From Certhia americana (Eukaryota; Chordata; Aves; Passeriformes; Certhiidae), in contig CM031873.1 of assembly GCA_018697195.1 (NCBI GenBank), positions 3,755,175 to 3,819,174 of the forward strand: DNA of 64,000 bases, given 5' to 3'. How positions within the stretch are numbered: the stretch's first letter is position 1; each line of letters starts with the position of its first letter. Positions 36,279 through 49,019 of the stretch are shown piece after piece. The position numbers and the translations under genes were made by a program. Under the pieces are notes generated by a model. The model was not told the DNA's origin. It was given only the letters and a program-made list of their open reading frames with translations, and searched no databases.

Positions 36279-36710
36279 TTGGCCTTTCAGCTTCCACCTA
36301 CTTCCAGATAAGGAATTGAAAATCTTTCTGGAAGGGATGCAAAGACTCTTTGTTTATTTAAAGAAGTATCTTTAGGGATATTTCTTGTGTTCTTCATCTC
36401 TATGCATAGTTTCATGTTTTCAAGGACATCACATTAATGAGTTTTCTGCTTAAAATACACCTAAAAAATATCTTTCCTTAGTACCTGCACACCTCATGTA
36501 GCAGTGTCTTGTGGGCAGAGCTTCACAAGAAGATAAAATTAAGATTGTCTAACAGTTCCCAATTTTGAGTATAAAATCTTGGCCTGCAATTGTACAGGCT
36601 CTGCTTCAGCTCGCATCAGATGTGTGGGTTTCCTTCAGCTTGGGCAAAATAGCCCAATTACCTTCCAGGAGACTTGGGGAGGGGGGAAAACCTTGCTCTA
36701 CACAGTGAAG

Positions 36711-36734
36711 AAAAAAAAAAAAAAAAAAAAAAAA
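36711..36734. repeat. Poly(A), 24 A
   Basis: Homopolymer followed by gaaagaaaaaa. No upstream poly(A) signal or recognisable element. Confidence 0.95.
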
Positions 36735-37642
36735 GAAAGAAAAAACCCAAAGTAAACAAGAAAAGGCAGAATACTGTGGTGTCCAATATCTGAGAATCTC
36801 CTTTCTGTCTTCAACACACAGCAGAACACAAGCTCTGCCAAGGAAGGGGTGATCCTGCTGCTCGGGATGCAACTCTGATTTTCCACTGAGGAAACCACTC
36901 GTAATTGCAGCCTTTTATAATTTTGAAATAATGCATTTTGCAATCTTCTCAGAGATACATTAGCATTGTACATCTGAAATCTGATCTGTGGAGATTTTGT
37001 CCTTGACAAACGTGAGCTTTGTGTCTTGTTTTTCATTGAGTTTTGGGATGCTCTGAGAATTCATGGATGTGCACGCACCCCTAAAATTGATGCATCGGGG
37101 CTCTTTTGCTGAGGAGTTGAGTCTAGCTTTGTTAAAACCCCCAAATTTTAACCCTTCCAAATTTGGGTTACATCACATGTGAATTGCTCAGCTGTATACT
37201 CAGTTGTATCAAATGAGGCAGCAGAGGTACTTTTTTCCCTGGGAATTTCGAGAGTTTTGCCGGTTTACAACACTGGCACTTTGAAGTTCCTGCATAAAAA
37301 GCAATTACCGGCATTCCTTCTTCTCCTTTCTTTTGTTCCACTCCTGGTCAGCCCTTCCCAGCGGCTCAGACCTGAGCTCTGGGCTGCCCAGCTGGTGTTT
37401 TCACAGGTGTGTTGGGCTGCAGTGCAGAGTCCAAAGGAACAAACCACGAGAGAACAAACCCGCCGTGAAAGGAGCAGAGATAACATTGCTTTGTTTTCCT
37501 GCTGCATTCCTCATTCACCGTTCCCATTCTTCCCAAGAAATGCTGTCCCTACCTCTCCTGCCTCTGCATGTCTCCTGCCAAATATTCTCTTTATGGCTTA
37601 ATCCTGCACTGGAGGTTTGACAAATGAAAAGAGACACCCAGG

Positions 37643-37662
37643 AAAAAAAAAAAAAAAAAAAA
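37643..37662. repeat. Poly(A), 20 A
   Basis: Homopolymer; no associated element recognised. Confidence 0.95.
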
Positions 37663-37997
37663 GATCAAAAATCGGTGCAGCCCTGTTTTCTCTGAGTGTT
37701 TTAAAGTGAGAGAGCTTCAAACAGTGGTCTGGGGATCTTCTGGTGTTTTGTTAACTGAAAGGAGGGAGCTTGTCCCTCTTCCAGCCCAGAGTTTCCATGG
37801 GTGACACCTGCAATGAGGAGTTTCCTCTACTCCCCTGGAAGCTGGGAAGGTTGGCAATCTGCCTCCCATCTCAGCTCTGCAAAAGCCAGCAGAGAGCTCC
37901 ATAACCAGCAAAGATCTCCTGCCTGGCTTTGCATTTCTAGGCTGCACATAGTTCCAGTGAAACCCTCAATGCTTTTTGAACACTGGGTGGGTTGAGA

Positions 37998-38041
37998 TTT
38001 TTTCTTTTTTTTTTCTTTTTTTTCTTTTTTTTTTTTTTTTT
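37998..38041. repeat. T-rich simple repeat
   Basis: T runs of 6-19 interrupted by single C bases, giving Lys/Glu-rich nonsense in the minus-strand open frame. Confidence 0.9.
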
Positions 38042-38059
38042 GATGGTGCATAGTTTAAT

Positions 38060-38430
38060 TACAGTGAGGCTGTGCACTGACTCTCCATTAATAATACAGT
38101 AAATTTCAGCAGCAGATTAAATTTCTGTAAAGTAGTAAATTGCAGGGGAAAGTGGAGGAAAGTCATGGTTGAGGAAAATAAGTACATTATAGGTCCTTTA
38201 TTAGATAGAAGCCCATAGCATCAGGCAGACGGGTTCTTACAAACACACACATATGAGAAAAACAGGGGCTGCATCAATCAGCTTATCAAAATCACTTAAA
38301 AGAAATGGGCTTCTGCTGAATGTGTGGAGTGCAATAAAACATCAGTGTAATGCTGGACGTATATTAACTGGCACAGAAAGATTATGACATGTCCATTACT
38401 GAGCTTCCTCCTCCTGCTGGCTGCAGAGAG
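38060..38430. promoter_or_regulatory. Candidate conserved non-coding element
   Basis: A long, even AT-rich block without repeat signatures. It includes 'cagcttatcaaaatcactta', 'gagtgcaataaaacatcagt' and 'gtatattaactggcaca'. Compositional evidence only. Confidence 0.25.
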
Positions 38431-39369
38431 GGCCAGATTCCTCCATAATGTGCTCCTCAACCCCTGCCTCCCCTCCCAAATTTATTTTATTACCCTTGTT
38501 ATGGGCAGGCAGACTATAAAATGACATTAGAGGCAGAACAGCCACAGAGAGAGAGATGCTGACTCTGCCCCAAACATCAAATGTACTTCATAAGGGCTAT
38601 GTAAATACTTTGCTAATCCGGTGCCATCTGAGAGCACAGAAGAAGTGAAAACGGGTGAAAGCCCTACTCAAGCACTTCTTATCTCCTCCTGGTCCCTTCC
38701 CAGCACCCTGGGCTCTCCAGGGCCCATCCTGCCCTGCTCTGGGGGTTAGGGGGAGCCTTGGGCTGGTACCTGGGCAAGGTTTAATGGAGATGATGCAACC
38801 CCTAGTGCATGGGGCAGGTGAAGGTGAAGACTTCCACTTTTCTGTGGAAGTCACAGGGTCCCAGTGCATTGGAATTTCAGTTAATGTTAATATTCAGTGT
38901 GATGTGTGTGCACAGGGCTGGCAGGGGAGGGAGCAGCTCAGATGCCCAGGAGTGGGGCAGCAGCTCAGGCTCTGAGCCCTCTCTCATCAAACTCATTTTA
39001 CATGGAGGTGCCAGTGCTTCATGGATGAATAATCCAGATTGTAAAACACCACTTAGAATCTTCAGCCATTTATGTATTGAAAGGGAGAACTGCTGGGTCT
39101 ACTACAGCCAAATGGGCTGTGCCAGCAGGGACATGGGGACACGGCTCCAGGGACAGGCAGGAATGTGTGTGCTGGATAGATGAGATATCAGAGGGGATGG
39201 TGTGTATGTGTGTCTGTGTCTGTGTGTGTATACATACATAAATGGCACCAAAAATGATTTTAAAACCACTTTTTGGACCCAGCAACTGTGCTTAGAATCA
39301 AACGAGATGAAGGAATTTTTCAACCCAAATCATAAGAGACCCTGGGGGGGGACACAGGATTATGGACAC
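38431..39369. other. Unique non-coding sequence
   Basis: Contains a short TG-rich stretch (39198-39238, tgtgtatgtgtgtctgtgtc and on). No gene recognised. Confidence 0.5.
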
Positions 39370-39640
39370 TTATAACTAATGCAAAATAAACAAGGCAAAA
39401 TTATATGTAATTACTCCTAAAGTCGTTTGCTTGTTTCAGTAATTGACCTGTGCATTCTTTAATCTTTAATGCTCCTTTAAAATTCAGCCTCAGGGACTCA
39501 TAACATTTATTGACGTTTGTCATGGTTAAGGCTCTGGAGGAACTGGGCTATATTAGAAGTCTTCAAAGAAATATCAATTTAAGGATAAGCAGCATTAATA
39601 TTTTGTACACAACATCATCTGCTTAGAAAGCTTTACTAGA
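39370..39640. promoter_or_regulatory. Candidate conserved non-coding element
   Basis: AT-rich block with 'atgtaattactcctaaagtc', 'ttcagtaattgacctgtgc' and 'aagcagcattaatattttgt'. No repeat signature. Compositional evidence only. Confidence 0.25.
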
Positions 39641-40345
39641 TTTCTTTATGTCTTAGAAAAAGATGGCAAAAAAGGGCAGTGCTGGGAGTGGCTTAGTATA
39701 GGACCTGCTGCTGTTACTTTAATGGATCTTATTAATAAAAATATGAGGTTGTGTTTTAATAAAATTAAAGAGATGCATCTGATGCAGGAGATGCTGATGT
39801 GTATATTCATGGTGGCAAGAGAGTTTTGTCCCACACTGGGTGGAGAGAGGAGCATCTGGAGTGCAGCTGGGGGAGCAATTCTCTCTGACACAGACTCACT
39901 GTGTGACCTTGCTAAGTGCCACTTGCATTTTCCTTCTGCAGAAGCCCTGTCCTCCTCTCCTTGTCATGGAGGGTTAAGTCCACAAATTTTCAAATGTTAT
40001 GAATCCCCCAGTCTGGAGGCTTTGCACATTTCTGAGTGTCTGCAGGGCTGGTGGGAAGGTTTTGTTGTTGGTTTCCACTCTGATTTTGTTGTTGGCAAAT
40101 ACTGTGCAAAAAAACACCCAAACTGGGGAGCACCAGCAATGAGCAGCCTGTCTGAAACCTGTTCTTTTTGCCATTTGAGGGAGTGAAATCGTCAAGTATT
40201 TATAATTTTTTAATATTTCTCATATGGGGGGACACTGCAAATAGCTCAGGAAGTTTGGGCCGTTGCTCCTTTCACAGGTGCTGTTCTTTCCCAGGCACTG
40301 CAGATCTGCTTTGTCAGGTAATGGACTAGGAGCAGCAGGCAGCTC
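39641..40345. other. Unique non-coding sequence
   Basis: A 154-codon plus-strand open frame (39722-40186) crosses it but has no recognisable domain. Nothing else seen. Confidence 0.5.
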
Positions 40346-40605
40346 AGAGAATCCAGAATGGTTTGTATTGGAAAGGACCTTTAGGATTATCTCATTCCAC
40401 CCCCTGCCATGAGCAGGGACATCTTCCACTATCCCAGGGTGCTCCAAGCCCTCTCCAACCTGGCCTGGACACCTCCAGGGATGGGGCAGCCACAGCTGCT
40501 CTGGGCACCCTGTGACAGAGCCTCCCCACCCTCACAGGGAAGGATTTCTTCCTAATATCCAATCTAACCCTGCTCTCTGACAGTTTGAAGCCATTCCCCC
40601 TGATG
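40346..40605 (-). mobile_element. CR1 LINE 3'-end fragment
   Basis: Minus-strand CR1 3' region: 'attggaaaggacctttagga', 'ggcagccacagctgctctgg', 'agggaaggatttcttcctaa' and 'tgacagtttgaagccattcc'. The 3' end is at the low coordinate. Confidence 0.92.
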
Positions 40606-42187
40606 GGTTTATTCAGTTCTAAGCAGCAGCTGACATTTGTGCTTCCCTGAGTGGACAAGGGGGACACGGGACCCTCTCCAAGCAGCCACTGGAATGTTCC
40701 CCCAGGAGCAGACTCTGCCTCCTGCCCAGGGTTCTGTGGCTGCTCCTCAAAGGCTACATTCAGATGCCAGAGGTGGGGGTGTCCCACCTTTCTGAGGCTC
40801 CTTCACTGGGTGAAGGCTCTTACTAAAAATGGTTATTTTGCCATCCACTGTTGGGTTGAGTTTCCTCCAGCTTTGGCACAAAGAACCAATTTTCTCTTTC
40901 CTTCCTGGGCTCAGTCAGGCCACCCACAACCATTTGAGCTTCTTGTTGATTTTCCTTTTCTCCCTCTGTCCTTGTATTCCTTCTCAATTCAACCAGTGAA
41001 ATGATTGTGTGGCCAGCTGGAAACCCCTCTGACACTGAAAACGGGGCTCAGCAAAGGCCATTTCTGAGGAATTTGTCCTGTTTTTCTTTGAAGCGAAAAG
41101 AATCCAAGTGTTTTCTTAAAGAAATGAGAGCTCTAACAACTGGTGTATCTATGGTGCTGTTGGAGTAAGGGACTTGTGTTTAGATAGGGGCCAGATTGGA
41201 AACCCATGTGACTGAGTAGTCATTTTCAGAAATATTTGGGCTGCCGCCAGCAAGGCTCCTGGTGGGTGTAAGGTTTGGGGACATCAGCAGCATTCTTAGG
41301 GAGCTTAAATTCGGTCTCTCTTTAGCTGTCCCCGCCTCTCCACCTGGTGTGACAGCAGATAAGCTGCCATCAGGTGATGTTTTTGAAGCGAGGTATTCTT
41401 TTTGTCTTGAACGGAGACAGCTTTCCCCGCCCGCGCCTCAGCCGTGCCAGAGCAAGGCTTCCAGCAGAGTGGCAGAGTTGAGCTGCCTCTCGCATTAAAC
41501 ACCAGAGATTTCATTAAATGGCAGAGGAGGGAGCTTGTGTAGAGGGGAGGCTCACCCCAGAGACATTACAGATTGTCTCATGCTATTTAAGTGGGCTAAA
41601 ATTAGAGGGAAAGAATCTGTGGCTAATTGGACTTGTGCATTAATCATAGTCTGCTGCTGGAGTACTTCACCCATTAGAATGTGTTAATTTGGTAATTACA
41701 AGGTGAGGGGGAGGTCTCTCTTTGTAATCCAAAGCCCTTCTTCATGCTTACTGCACATATCAGAAACAGGTACGATGCGAGGTTGGAGGCAGGATTACGA
41801 TGTGGGGGTCCCTATTACCACCTCCTACCCCACCTGTGAACACACACAGGCTCCCCAGCTCCAGACACCTATAATTAAACTGGGTTAGATATTGGGAGCA
41901 GAAGGTCCTTCATTCCAGTTAACAGGTAATTAATTGTATCTCAGTTTCCATTGTAAAACCCCCCCTCCCTTGTTAGAAGAAATAATGTAAATGTTCAAAT
42001 GTGTTTGGGAAGGAGGGGCTTCTCCTTGCTCCTCATTTTCTAAGATTCCTCTGAAGGGTTTGAGGAGCAAGAGGTGGGCCTGGAAGAGCTGTCCCTGTCT
42101 CTGTCCCTGTTGCAGAAGGCATAGATTTGCAGGCATGATCCTGCAGCTGAGATGAAATGGGTTGTTTCATTTCATATATCTCATAGG
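40606..42187. other. Unique non-coding sequence
   Basis: No gene. The candidate element at 41500-41710 lies inside. The rest has no recognised motif. Confidence 0.5.
41500..41710. promoter_or_regulatory. Candidate conserved non-coding element
   Basis: Clustered homeodomain-type sites: 'gtggctaattggacttgtgc' then attaatcat, and 'gtgttaatttggtaattaca' near 41680. No repeat signature and no CpG. Compositional evidence only. Confidence 0.3.
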
Positions 42188-42408
42188 TATCAGAAAGAAG
42201 ATTTTAAAGTGAGGGTGGTGAGGCCCTGGATAAAACTGCCCAGAGAAGCTGTGGCTGCCCCATCCTTGGAAATACTCAAGGTCAGGTTGGATGGGCTTTG
42301 AGCAACCTGGTCTCACGGAAGGTGTCCCTGCCCATGGCAGGGAGATGGACTCAGATGAACTTTAAATATCCCTTCCATCCCAAACCACTCTGTGATTCTG
42401 TGACTCCA
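42188..42408 (+). mobile_element. CR1 LINE 3'-end fragment
   Basis: 'gtgagggtggtgaggccctg', 'tgcccagagaagctgtggct', 'ggtgtccctgcccatggcag', ending 'ccactctgtgattctgtgac', the CR1 terminal repeat. 5'-truncated. Confidence 0.93.
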
Positions 42409-44085
42409 AGCCATTTATGGATTTACCTTGCTCTTAAGGGCTGCCTTGCCTCCCTCCTGGTGGGCTTTGCTACACTCAGAGGTGCTTCATGAATCAGGGC
42501 AGATGGGAAAATAGAAAAGAGAATTAACAAGACAGGAAACAGGCAGAAAACTCAGGCAGGGAAATGTAAGAGACTAAACACTGAGACAGCTAGTGCAAAA
42601 TATGGATTTTCTGAGGGATGTAAAACACTAATGAGTAAAAACACTGAGATGTATGTGCTCTAATGAGAAGCAAATCAGACTGGAGCTTGCAAAGCAAACG
42701 CTGCCTCCAGTACCTTCATTCTGGCAGGAGGCTCCTTCCCCAGCTCTGCCCTCAGAGATGCTCAGAGAGAAGCCCCTTCTTGTGATATCCCATTTTCCCC
42801 TCTCCCTGTCTGTTTGCTGGTCTACCTGTGGGGACAACAGCCTTTCAGGGGGGTGGTCCCCAATGTACCTCGAGCCTGGGCAGGGCAGTGTTTGTTGGAA
42901 GGACCCTGCTGTACAGACAGAGCCCTGCAGAAACCCGGCTGTCGTTCCCAGCCCATTTCCCAGCCTATTTCCCCGCAATTGCAGCTGCTCCGTAATCTCT
43001 GCAAAGGTCGCAGCCGCTCGCTATGAGTGACTTCAGCTGTGATATATTTGTGGGCAGCCCCGGCGGTTGCAGGCAGCCCTCACAAACAGTGACCTGAAGG
43101 AGTGACCTCCACAAACCACATCATTTTCCACTTGGGCACCTCCAGATTGGTTCTGCGGATCTGCGGAACCAGGAGGCCGGTTTTGACTCCGGCACAATAA
43201 TTTGCTGGCTCATTAGCACTAACTCCTTAAAGGGGCACCTTTAATGTTACTAAGCCTAAAAATGTGACCTATTTCCCCCTCCTCTGTTGTAGCTCCTTGC
43301 AAATTCTCTGTCGTTAATCTGTGTGTACTCTCATCCTTCTGCACCTCCTGAAAGATCAGAAGTCTCCTGAGCAAAATAAAAAACCTGCCCCCAAATGGGT
43401 CCGAATGCTGTGTCACAGCCAAACTGAAACCTTTCAGAATATATTTAATTTACTAATGAAGGAACTGGTGGTAGAGGGACACAAAGGGGAGCTCAGCCTT
43501 CTTCTGAGGTCTGTCTGCTCTCTGTTGTCATGATTTGGGATCATTGAAGAGCATTTTACAGTAAAATACTTCATAATAAACCAACAGAAGGTACCAATGA
43601 CAGGAGGTGTGTTTACACAACAGATTTTAATTTTATTAAACATGTAGAGAGTTGCAATAAGCCAGAAGAAAAGGAACTGTGGTCGAAACATCCCAGTTTT
43701 TATTAAAAATTATTTGCCTTTTCTGAAACCAACACTGCAAGTTGGAAGTGTGAGAAGGATCCTTTTATTAATATAAACTGTGCATGTGGGCTACAGGCTG
43801 TACCCATTGGAATAAAGTGATTACCACCCTCATTAAGTGGATAAAGACCATTCACTGCCTTCTATTTCGGGGATGACTAATGTGAAACCACGTTCAACAC
43901 AGCGGATGCTGAAGGGATAATTTTGTTGGAACAGATCTATAATGCACAGTGACTAGGTGTGAAAGGCACTTCTTCTGTGCAAGGCACTTTGCACATCCAG
44001 GCTGAGCTGCTGGACTCAATTAGCAGCACCCACTCACCAGGCCTTCAGTTCAGGTGTGATAATCGAGTGTTTTTAGCTGCATGAT
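42409..44085. other. Unique non-coding sequence
   Basis: No gene or repeat family. The candidate element at 43690-43930 lies inside. Several closely spaced CpGs occur near 42940-43200, too few for a CpG island. Confidence 0.5.
43690..43930. promoter_or_regulatory. Candidate conserved non-coding element
   Basis: Low-CpG, AT-rich block with 'gtgattaccaccctcattaa', 'gtggataaagaccattcact' and 'tttattaatataaactgtgc'. Compositional evidence only. Confidence 0.25.
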
Positions 44086-44470
44086 CACAGAATCATTTAG
44101 GTCGGAAAAGACCTTTAAGACCATGAGTCAAACCACTGACCCAGCGCTGCCAAGGCCACCAATAAACCATGTCCCTAAGAGCCACATTTGCACGGTTTTT
44201 AAATCATGGTGACTCCACCTCTTCCCCTGGCAGCCTCTTCTGGTGCTCCACAGTGCTTTGGTGAAGAAATCTTTCCTGATGTCCAACCAGAACCTCCCCT
44301 GGTGCTACTTGAGATTATTTCCCCTTGTCCTGTTACCTGGGGGAAGAGCCTGGCCTCCACCTGACCACAACCTCCTGTCAGGTGGTTGTAGAGAGCAAGA
44401 AATTCTCTTCTCAGCCCCCTTCCCTCCCCTGAGGTTCCCTCAGTTAACATCCAACACTTCACCTTAGTCT
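44086..44470 (-). mobile_element. CR1 LINE 3'-end fragment
   Basis: Minus-strand CR1 of a different subfamily from the others: 'cacagaatcatttaggtcgg', 'aaaagacctttaagacca', 'cctgatgtccaaccagaacc' and 'ttccccttgtcctgttacct'. The 3' end is at 44086. Confidence 0.92.
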
Positions 44471-45242
44471 GGCTAAAGCTTTGACTTCATATCTCACCAG
44501 AAATGGAGCTATTTTCAGATATAATTGCATTAATTTCTTCAGTGAGAAAGCTTTTTTCTTTTTTCTTTTTTTTTAATTGAGCACCACAGAATTATTCAAT
44601 TCTGAGAAATTTGTTTCGAAATTGAAAATGAAATTTCAGAATTCTGAATATTCAATTTGTCTTCCTTATGCTTTTATTATCCATCTCCCATATCTCTGTG
44701 TTTTATTTCATGACATCAAACTGGCAGATGTCTGTTACGAAAGGTATAATTCTTTGCAGAAGACAAAAAGTTGTTTTGATCAGTATTTAGTAGATGCCAT
44801 TACTTCAAAAAACAGCAGCGTTTCACCTACTACTCACCTACTATTTTGGTAGGTTGACTCTAGTCACAACAGACAAACCAATGCATAATTATCATAAATA
44901 AGAGATTTAAAGTGTTTCCTTGACATTTTGTGCTGTTCTTGAACAGAAGGCTTTACAAAATGCCATCTTTTCACTGGGAAATAAATCACTAATAATTTCC
45001 AGTGACTGTTTTCCTTACAAGAACTCCTCCCTATTTGTTTCTCCCATAAACCTGGAGGCAGTGTGGGATGCAAGTGAGCTTGTGGGGTCCTGCAGAGCTG
45101 CTCTCCAGTGCCTGTGTCTCTCTGCTCTCTGCTGAGAGCTCTTTGTTCCTGCTGGGTTGCAGAGCTGTTGACACACCAGAACAGTTTATTTTTAGTAAAA
45201 GCTTGCTGCCATCCCACAGCTGAGGTTATGCTGAGAGTCAGG
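44471..45242. other. Unique non-coding sequence
   Basis: AT-rich to about 44900, mixed after. The bases GTCAGG at 45237-45242 may be one copy of a target-site duplication of the LTR that follows. Confidence 0.5.
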
Positions 45243-45856
45243 TGTTGGAGTCTAGAATTCTGAAAAATATTTCTCTGCATGTTTTAAAGGATACAAATCC
45301 TCTGACAAACACTGTTTTTAACCTTTGTCCATGGAAAGGGCTTCCTAGGCTCTGGGATAAAGCAGAACTTTCAAGAATGTGAATTAGTGAATCGGATAGT
45401 AGCATAATGTGTAGTTTATCACAGGGTAAGAATTTCAGATTTCTGGGGTTTTTAGAATGGCAAGTAGGTGAAGGCAAGATGGAGAAACTTTGTGGTTTTT
45501 AGGTTTCTTCCTTCTTCTTCATCTGTTCCATCTTCTGCTGTGACGGTGGCACTTTCTGGTTGGTTTAGAGTAGAGACAGACTTTCTAACATGGATGATAG
45601 GTATTGGAAAATTATTGTAAATACTGTACACGTAGTTTTTTGTATAAAAGTAAACACCATCCTGAGGAGGTGGGATTGTGCCTTGGACTGACTTGCTGGG
45701 AGGATCTCTGCTAGTCAGGGAAAGAATGTAATAGATAAGAAAGAATAAACAACCTTGGAAAACAGAAGAGATGGCTCTCTACCATTTCTTCAATTTCTGG
45801 CTGGGGAAAAAGGACTTTTGCATCTTGGGAATCATCAAACCATTCAAAAACCCGGG
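45243..45856 (+). mobile_element. Endogenous retrovirus LTR (family E, copy 2)
   Basis: Begins TGTTGGAGTCTAGAATTC. TATAAAAG at 45643-45650 and AATAAA at 45744-45749 are 101 bases apart. It aligns over its full length with the inverted copy at 54985-55598 and over its 3' two thirds with 22154-22747. GTCAGG at 45237-45242 and 45857-45862 may be a 6-bp target-site duplication, but the implied 3' end (aaacccggg) is not the usual CA. Probably a solo LTR; no viral gene is adjacent. Confidence 0.85.
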
Positions 45857-48800
45857 GTCAGGCTCCGAGCCCTAGGCTGTTACAAACCCAGCTGTGTGGG
45901 GCTGAGGTCTGTGCTTTTCTCAGAGCAGTTCCTGAGCCCAGCCCAGCTGGGCAGAGCTGCAGGTGACTGCTCAGAGGTGCAGGTGACTGTGTCAGCCCCT
46001 CTCACTGCCCTTCCCTTGGGCAAACACCTCTGAAAGGCTCCATGCTCAGGTGCTCTGCATTTCCACCCATCCAGCCAGCTGACTTGGGTGGGTTGTTTGC
46101 CCTGGGTTTTTGGAGAATCCGTGCGCCACAGGGGAGGAAACTCTTCTGTTGTGTCCTGGACTTGTTTGTACAGTTCCAGCTCCAGGTCAAACAGTCTGGT
46201 TTGGCTTCCATTACATGGAAACCTCCCCTGAGCAGGTGATAGAGGAGCTGTGCCCTCACATGAGCTGTGTCAGCCCCCTCAGCCTCACCTGAGTTCCTGC
46301 AGTTTGTTCAGTGGCCCAAGCCCTGCCTGGATGAAATGGGACAGCAGCACTTGGATGAGGGAGTTGCTCTCATTGCACAGACACTCACCTGGTCCCTCAG
46401 CAGCAGAGACACTGAATGACTCCAGCTCCTCCTGTATTTCCCTTATTCCAAAACTTCGGAGCTGTTTTGGGTACTTTTCCTCCCCCAGGAGGCCCTGATA
46501 TGGGTAAAGGCAAGGCAGAGCAGTGGCCAGGCTGCCCTGCAGGGCTCTCCCTGCTCTTGAGAGCAGCCCTAGCACTGAGCTTGCCCTGCCCGTGGTCCCA
46601 GAGAGGATGGTGACTGAGCTGGGGGAGGAAGCAAATGACCTTACAAAGCCATGTAGGTATACCTGAAGAATATTTGCTGTTTTCATTGAGGTCAAAGATT
46701 CAAATAAATGCAAACAAAGTTCCTTTTTTCCTGTTGGTGTCACCGACTGTCAGCACAGACACATAAAGTCAGTGTTTGGGTTGAGCTTACAGCAATAATA
46801 AGATTTTGGTTGCACTGAAAAAACAGTTCACCATGGCATTAAGAAATAGTAATGATTGCTCAAGAAGTGTTTTGTGTGTTTGGGTTTCTTCCTCCAGTTA
46901 AGGGGGATTTTTTAAACTGCCTATTAAAAATGTGTTTGGGCATGTTTTCCATACAGCCACACTGCTGAGCTGGTTCTGGGTGCATGTGAGCATTTAGGGG
47001 TGTGTGTCTGTGCTCCTTGAGGTGAGCTATTGGTGTCTTTAGAGAAAAGGCATCGAGAACCTGTTGTTTTCAGCATTTCAGCACGCTGTCTTTCACAGAT
47101 GTCACAGAGCGTAAACCTGCAGGAAGCCAGTGTTGGTGTTGCCTTGCTCCTAATGTGTCCTGAAAGCTTTTTTTTCTGGGAGGGCCACTGATAATTTATT
47201 GGTGGTGCTGGTTTTTTAGCTGCTCAGCACTCATGGGTATTCTCAGAGGGAACAGAGGGATGTGAAACTGGGCTGGATTTGAGACCTGTGATGATGACTG
47301 TGGTCTGTGTTTGCCTGTGGTTCCTATATAAAAATCCCCAGGTCTTCAGGAGCAGATATTGGACCAAATCTTTGGGAACTGTGCAGCACAAGCCTGTGCT
47401 GGTTTGCCCTACTTGCCTGTTCTCTCCATTTCTGATACTAAAATGAAGCAGAAAGGCTTTATTTGCTCCAACTGCAGTGGAAGGCAATGCTGGAAATGCA
47501 CCACAGAGTCCTGATTCTCTTCCTTCTTTCCCTTAATTGTGTCCTTCGAAAGCAGAGTCCTCTAGTGCTAAAAGAAGATGATGGCAAACTGCCTTGTTAA
47601 CCTATTTTAAGTAAATCTGTATTGAGTTTCCTGCTGTGCCTAAAAGCTAGAAGTCCCAGTAGAGTTTTATATTTTATCCCTGCACTAGCTTTCTCTGGAC
47701 TTTAATTCCCCACTTCCTTTTTCTTCTACCCCAAAAGAAATGCAAATTTAATTTCACAGGAAATAAGGATATGCTTGAATAAGACAAGATTTTTTTTGCC
47801 GATATGTCTGTGTCTCCCACTGGTTAGGAGCTGATTTTGAGGGATCTAACATTTTGCCTTTCTTAAAACAAATTCTTTGCATACAGCAGCCTCCCACAGA
47901 CTCCTTTAGCACAGAAAGGCAAAAGAATTTTAGCAGGGAAAATTCTGCATGTAAGAATAGGACAGCACAGGCCACCTGTATGGTATTAGGAGGAGATGAG
48001 CAAAAAGATATTGCTGATCTGTATTAATAATTAATTTAATTTTCTATAGCCCTCTTATAAAAGTTCCTCAACAAATTCTCAGAGTGTATAATATATGTAT
48101 CACTGAATTGTAGCTATTTCTGGAGTACTTCATCTGTTCCACTGCAGACATGGGGATGGTTTTTAATAGTTTAGGTCAGTAAGTCATTATGAAAGCCTCC
48201 ACTGAAATAATACTCTTGAAATAATAATATTGGATATGGACTATATTGTTAAAGGGTTTTTTTTTTTCTTTTCTCCTTCATTATGAGTTCCTGCTTTCTT
48301 TCTGTTGTGATATGACATATGGGTTTCAGCGATAGCCACTGGACCTATGGGGAACACTGAGAGAATATTTAACTTTTTCTAAAGGGGATTTAACATGAGA
48401 ATGTAAAGAATGAGATACAGCCATGGTCTGCTTAAAGGTGTCTGAGCCCATGAGTCCTAACCAAATAAAAACATCCAGAGAGATCCTTATTGGGGATTTT
48501 TATTACTCATCACAGTGGCCCATACACTGGAAAAAAAAAAAGTGCCGTTTGTTGGTGTCACTTGTAAATTTTACCTGAAACACTTGACCTGGAAGCACAC
48601 GCAGCTCCTCACCACCACCCTGGCACACATCCATGCTGCCTAATGCCCACCTCAGAAGGATGTTTTCTGAACTTGTTTTCTGGCTCTGCTCAGCCAAGCC
48701 CCAGGCTGCAGCCCAGGCCTATCCTTGCCCTTAGGCTCGTGTTTAACTGCTTTGCTAATTCAGGACCAGAATCATCACCACATCCTGCAAGATGTTTGTT

Positions 48801-49019
48801 TATCTTTTTACCTTCTCACCAAAGCTCCAGCCTGGCTCGTTACAGGGGATCTGGCAAAGCTCTCCACCAGTGGTGTGGCTGGCAGGAAGGTCTGGGCAGT
48901 GGGATATAGCTGGGAAATAGGGTCTAAAATGCAAGAGCAGCAGCCCAGGGTGATGGGAGTGTGGCTAGGCAACAGCATGGGGAGAGGAGGAATGATCTCT
49001 CTTTGTCAGACAGCAGAGC
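45857..49019. other. Unique non-coding sequence
   Basis: No gene or repeat family. 48000-48420 is AT-rich. A11 at 48531-48541 and T11 near 48258 are the only simple runs. The 152-codon minus-strand frame at 46285-46743 has no recognisable domain. Confidence 0.45.

Larger units (their letters stand above)
36279..38059. other. Unique non-coding sequence with homopolymers
   Basis: Contains A24 at 36711-36734, A20 at 37643-37662 and a T-rich run at 37998-38041. No gene or element recognised. Confidence 0.5.
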
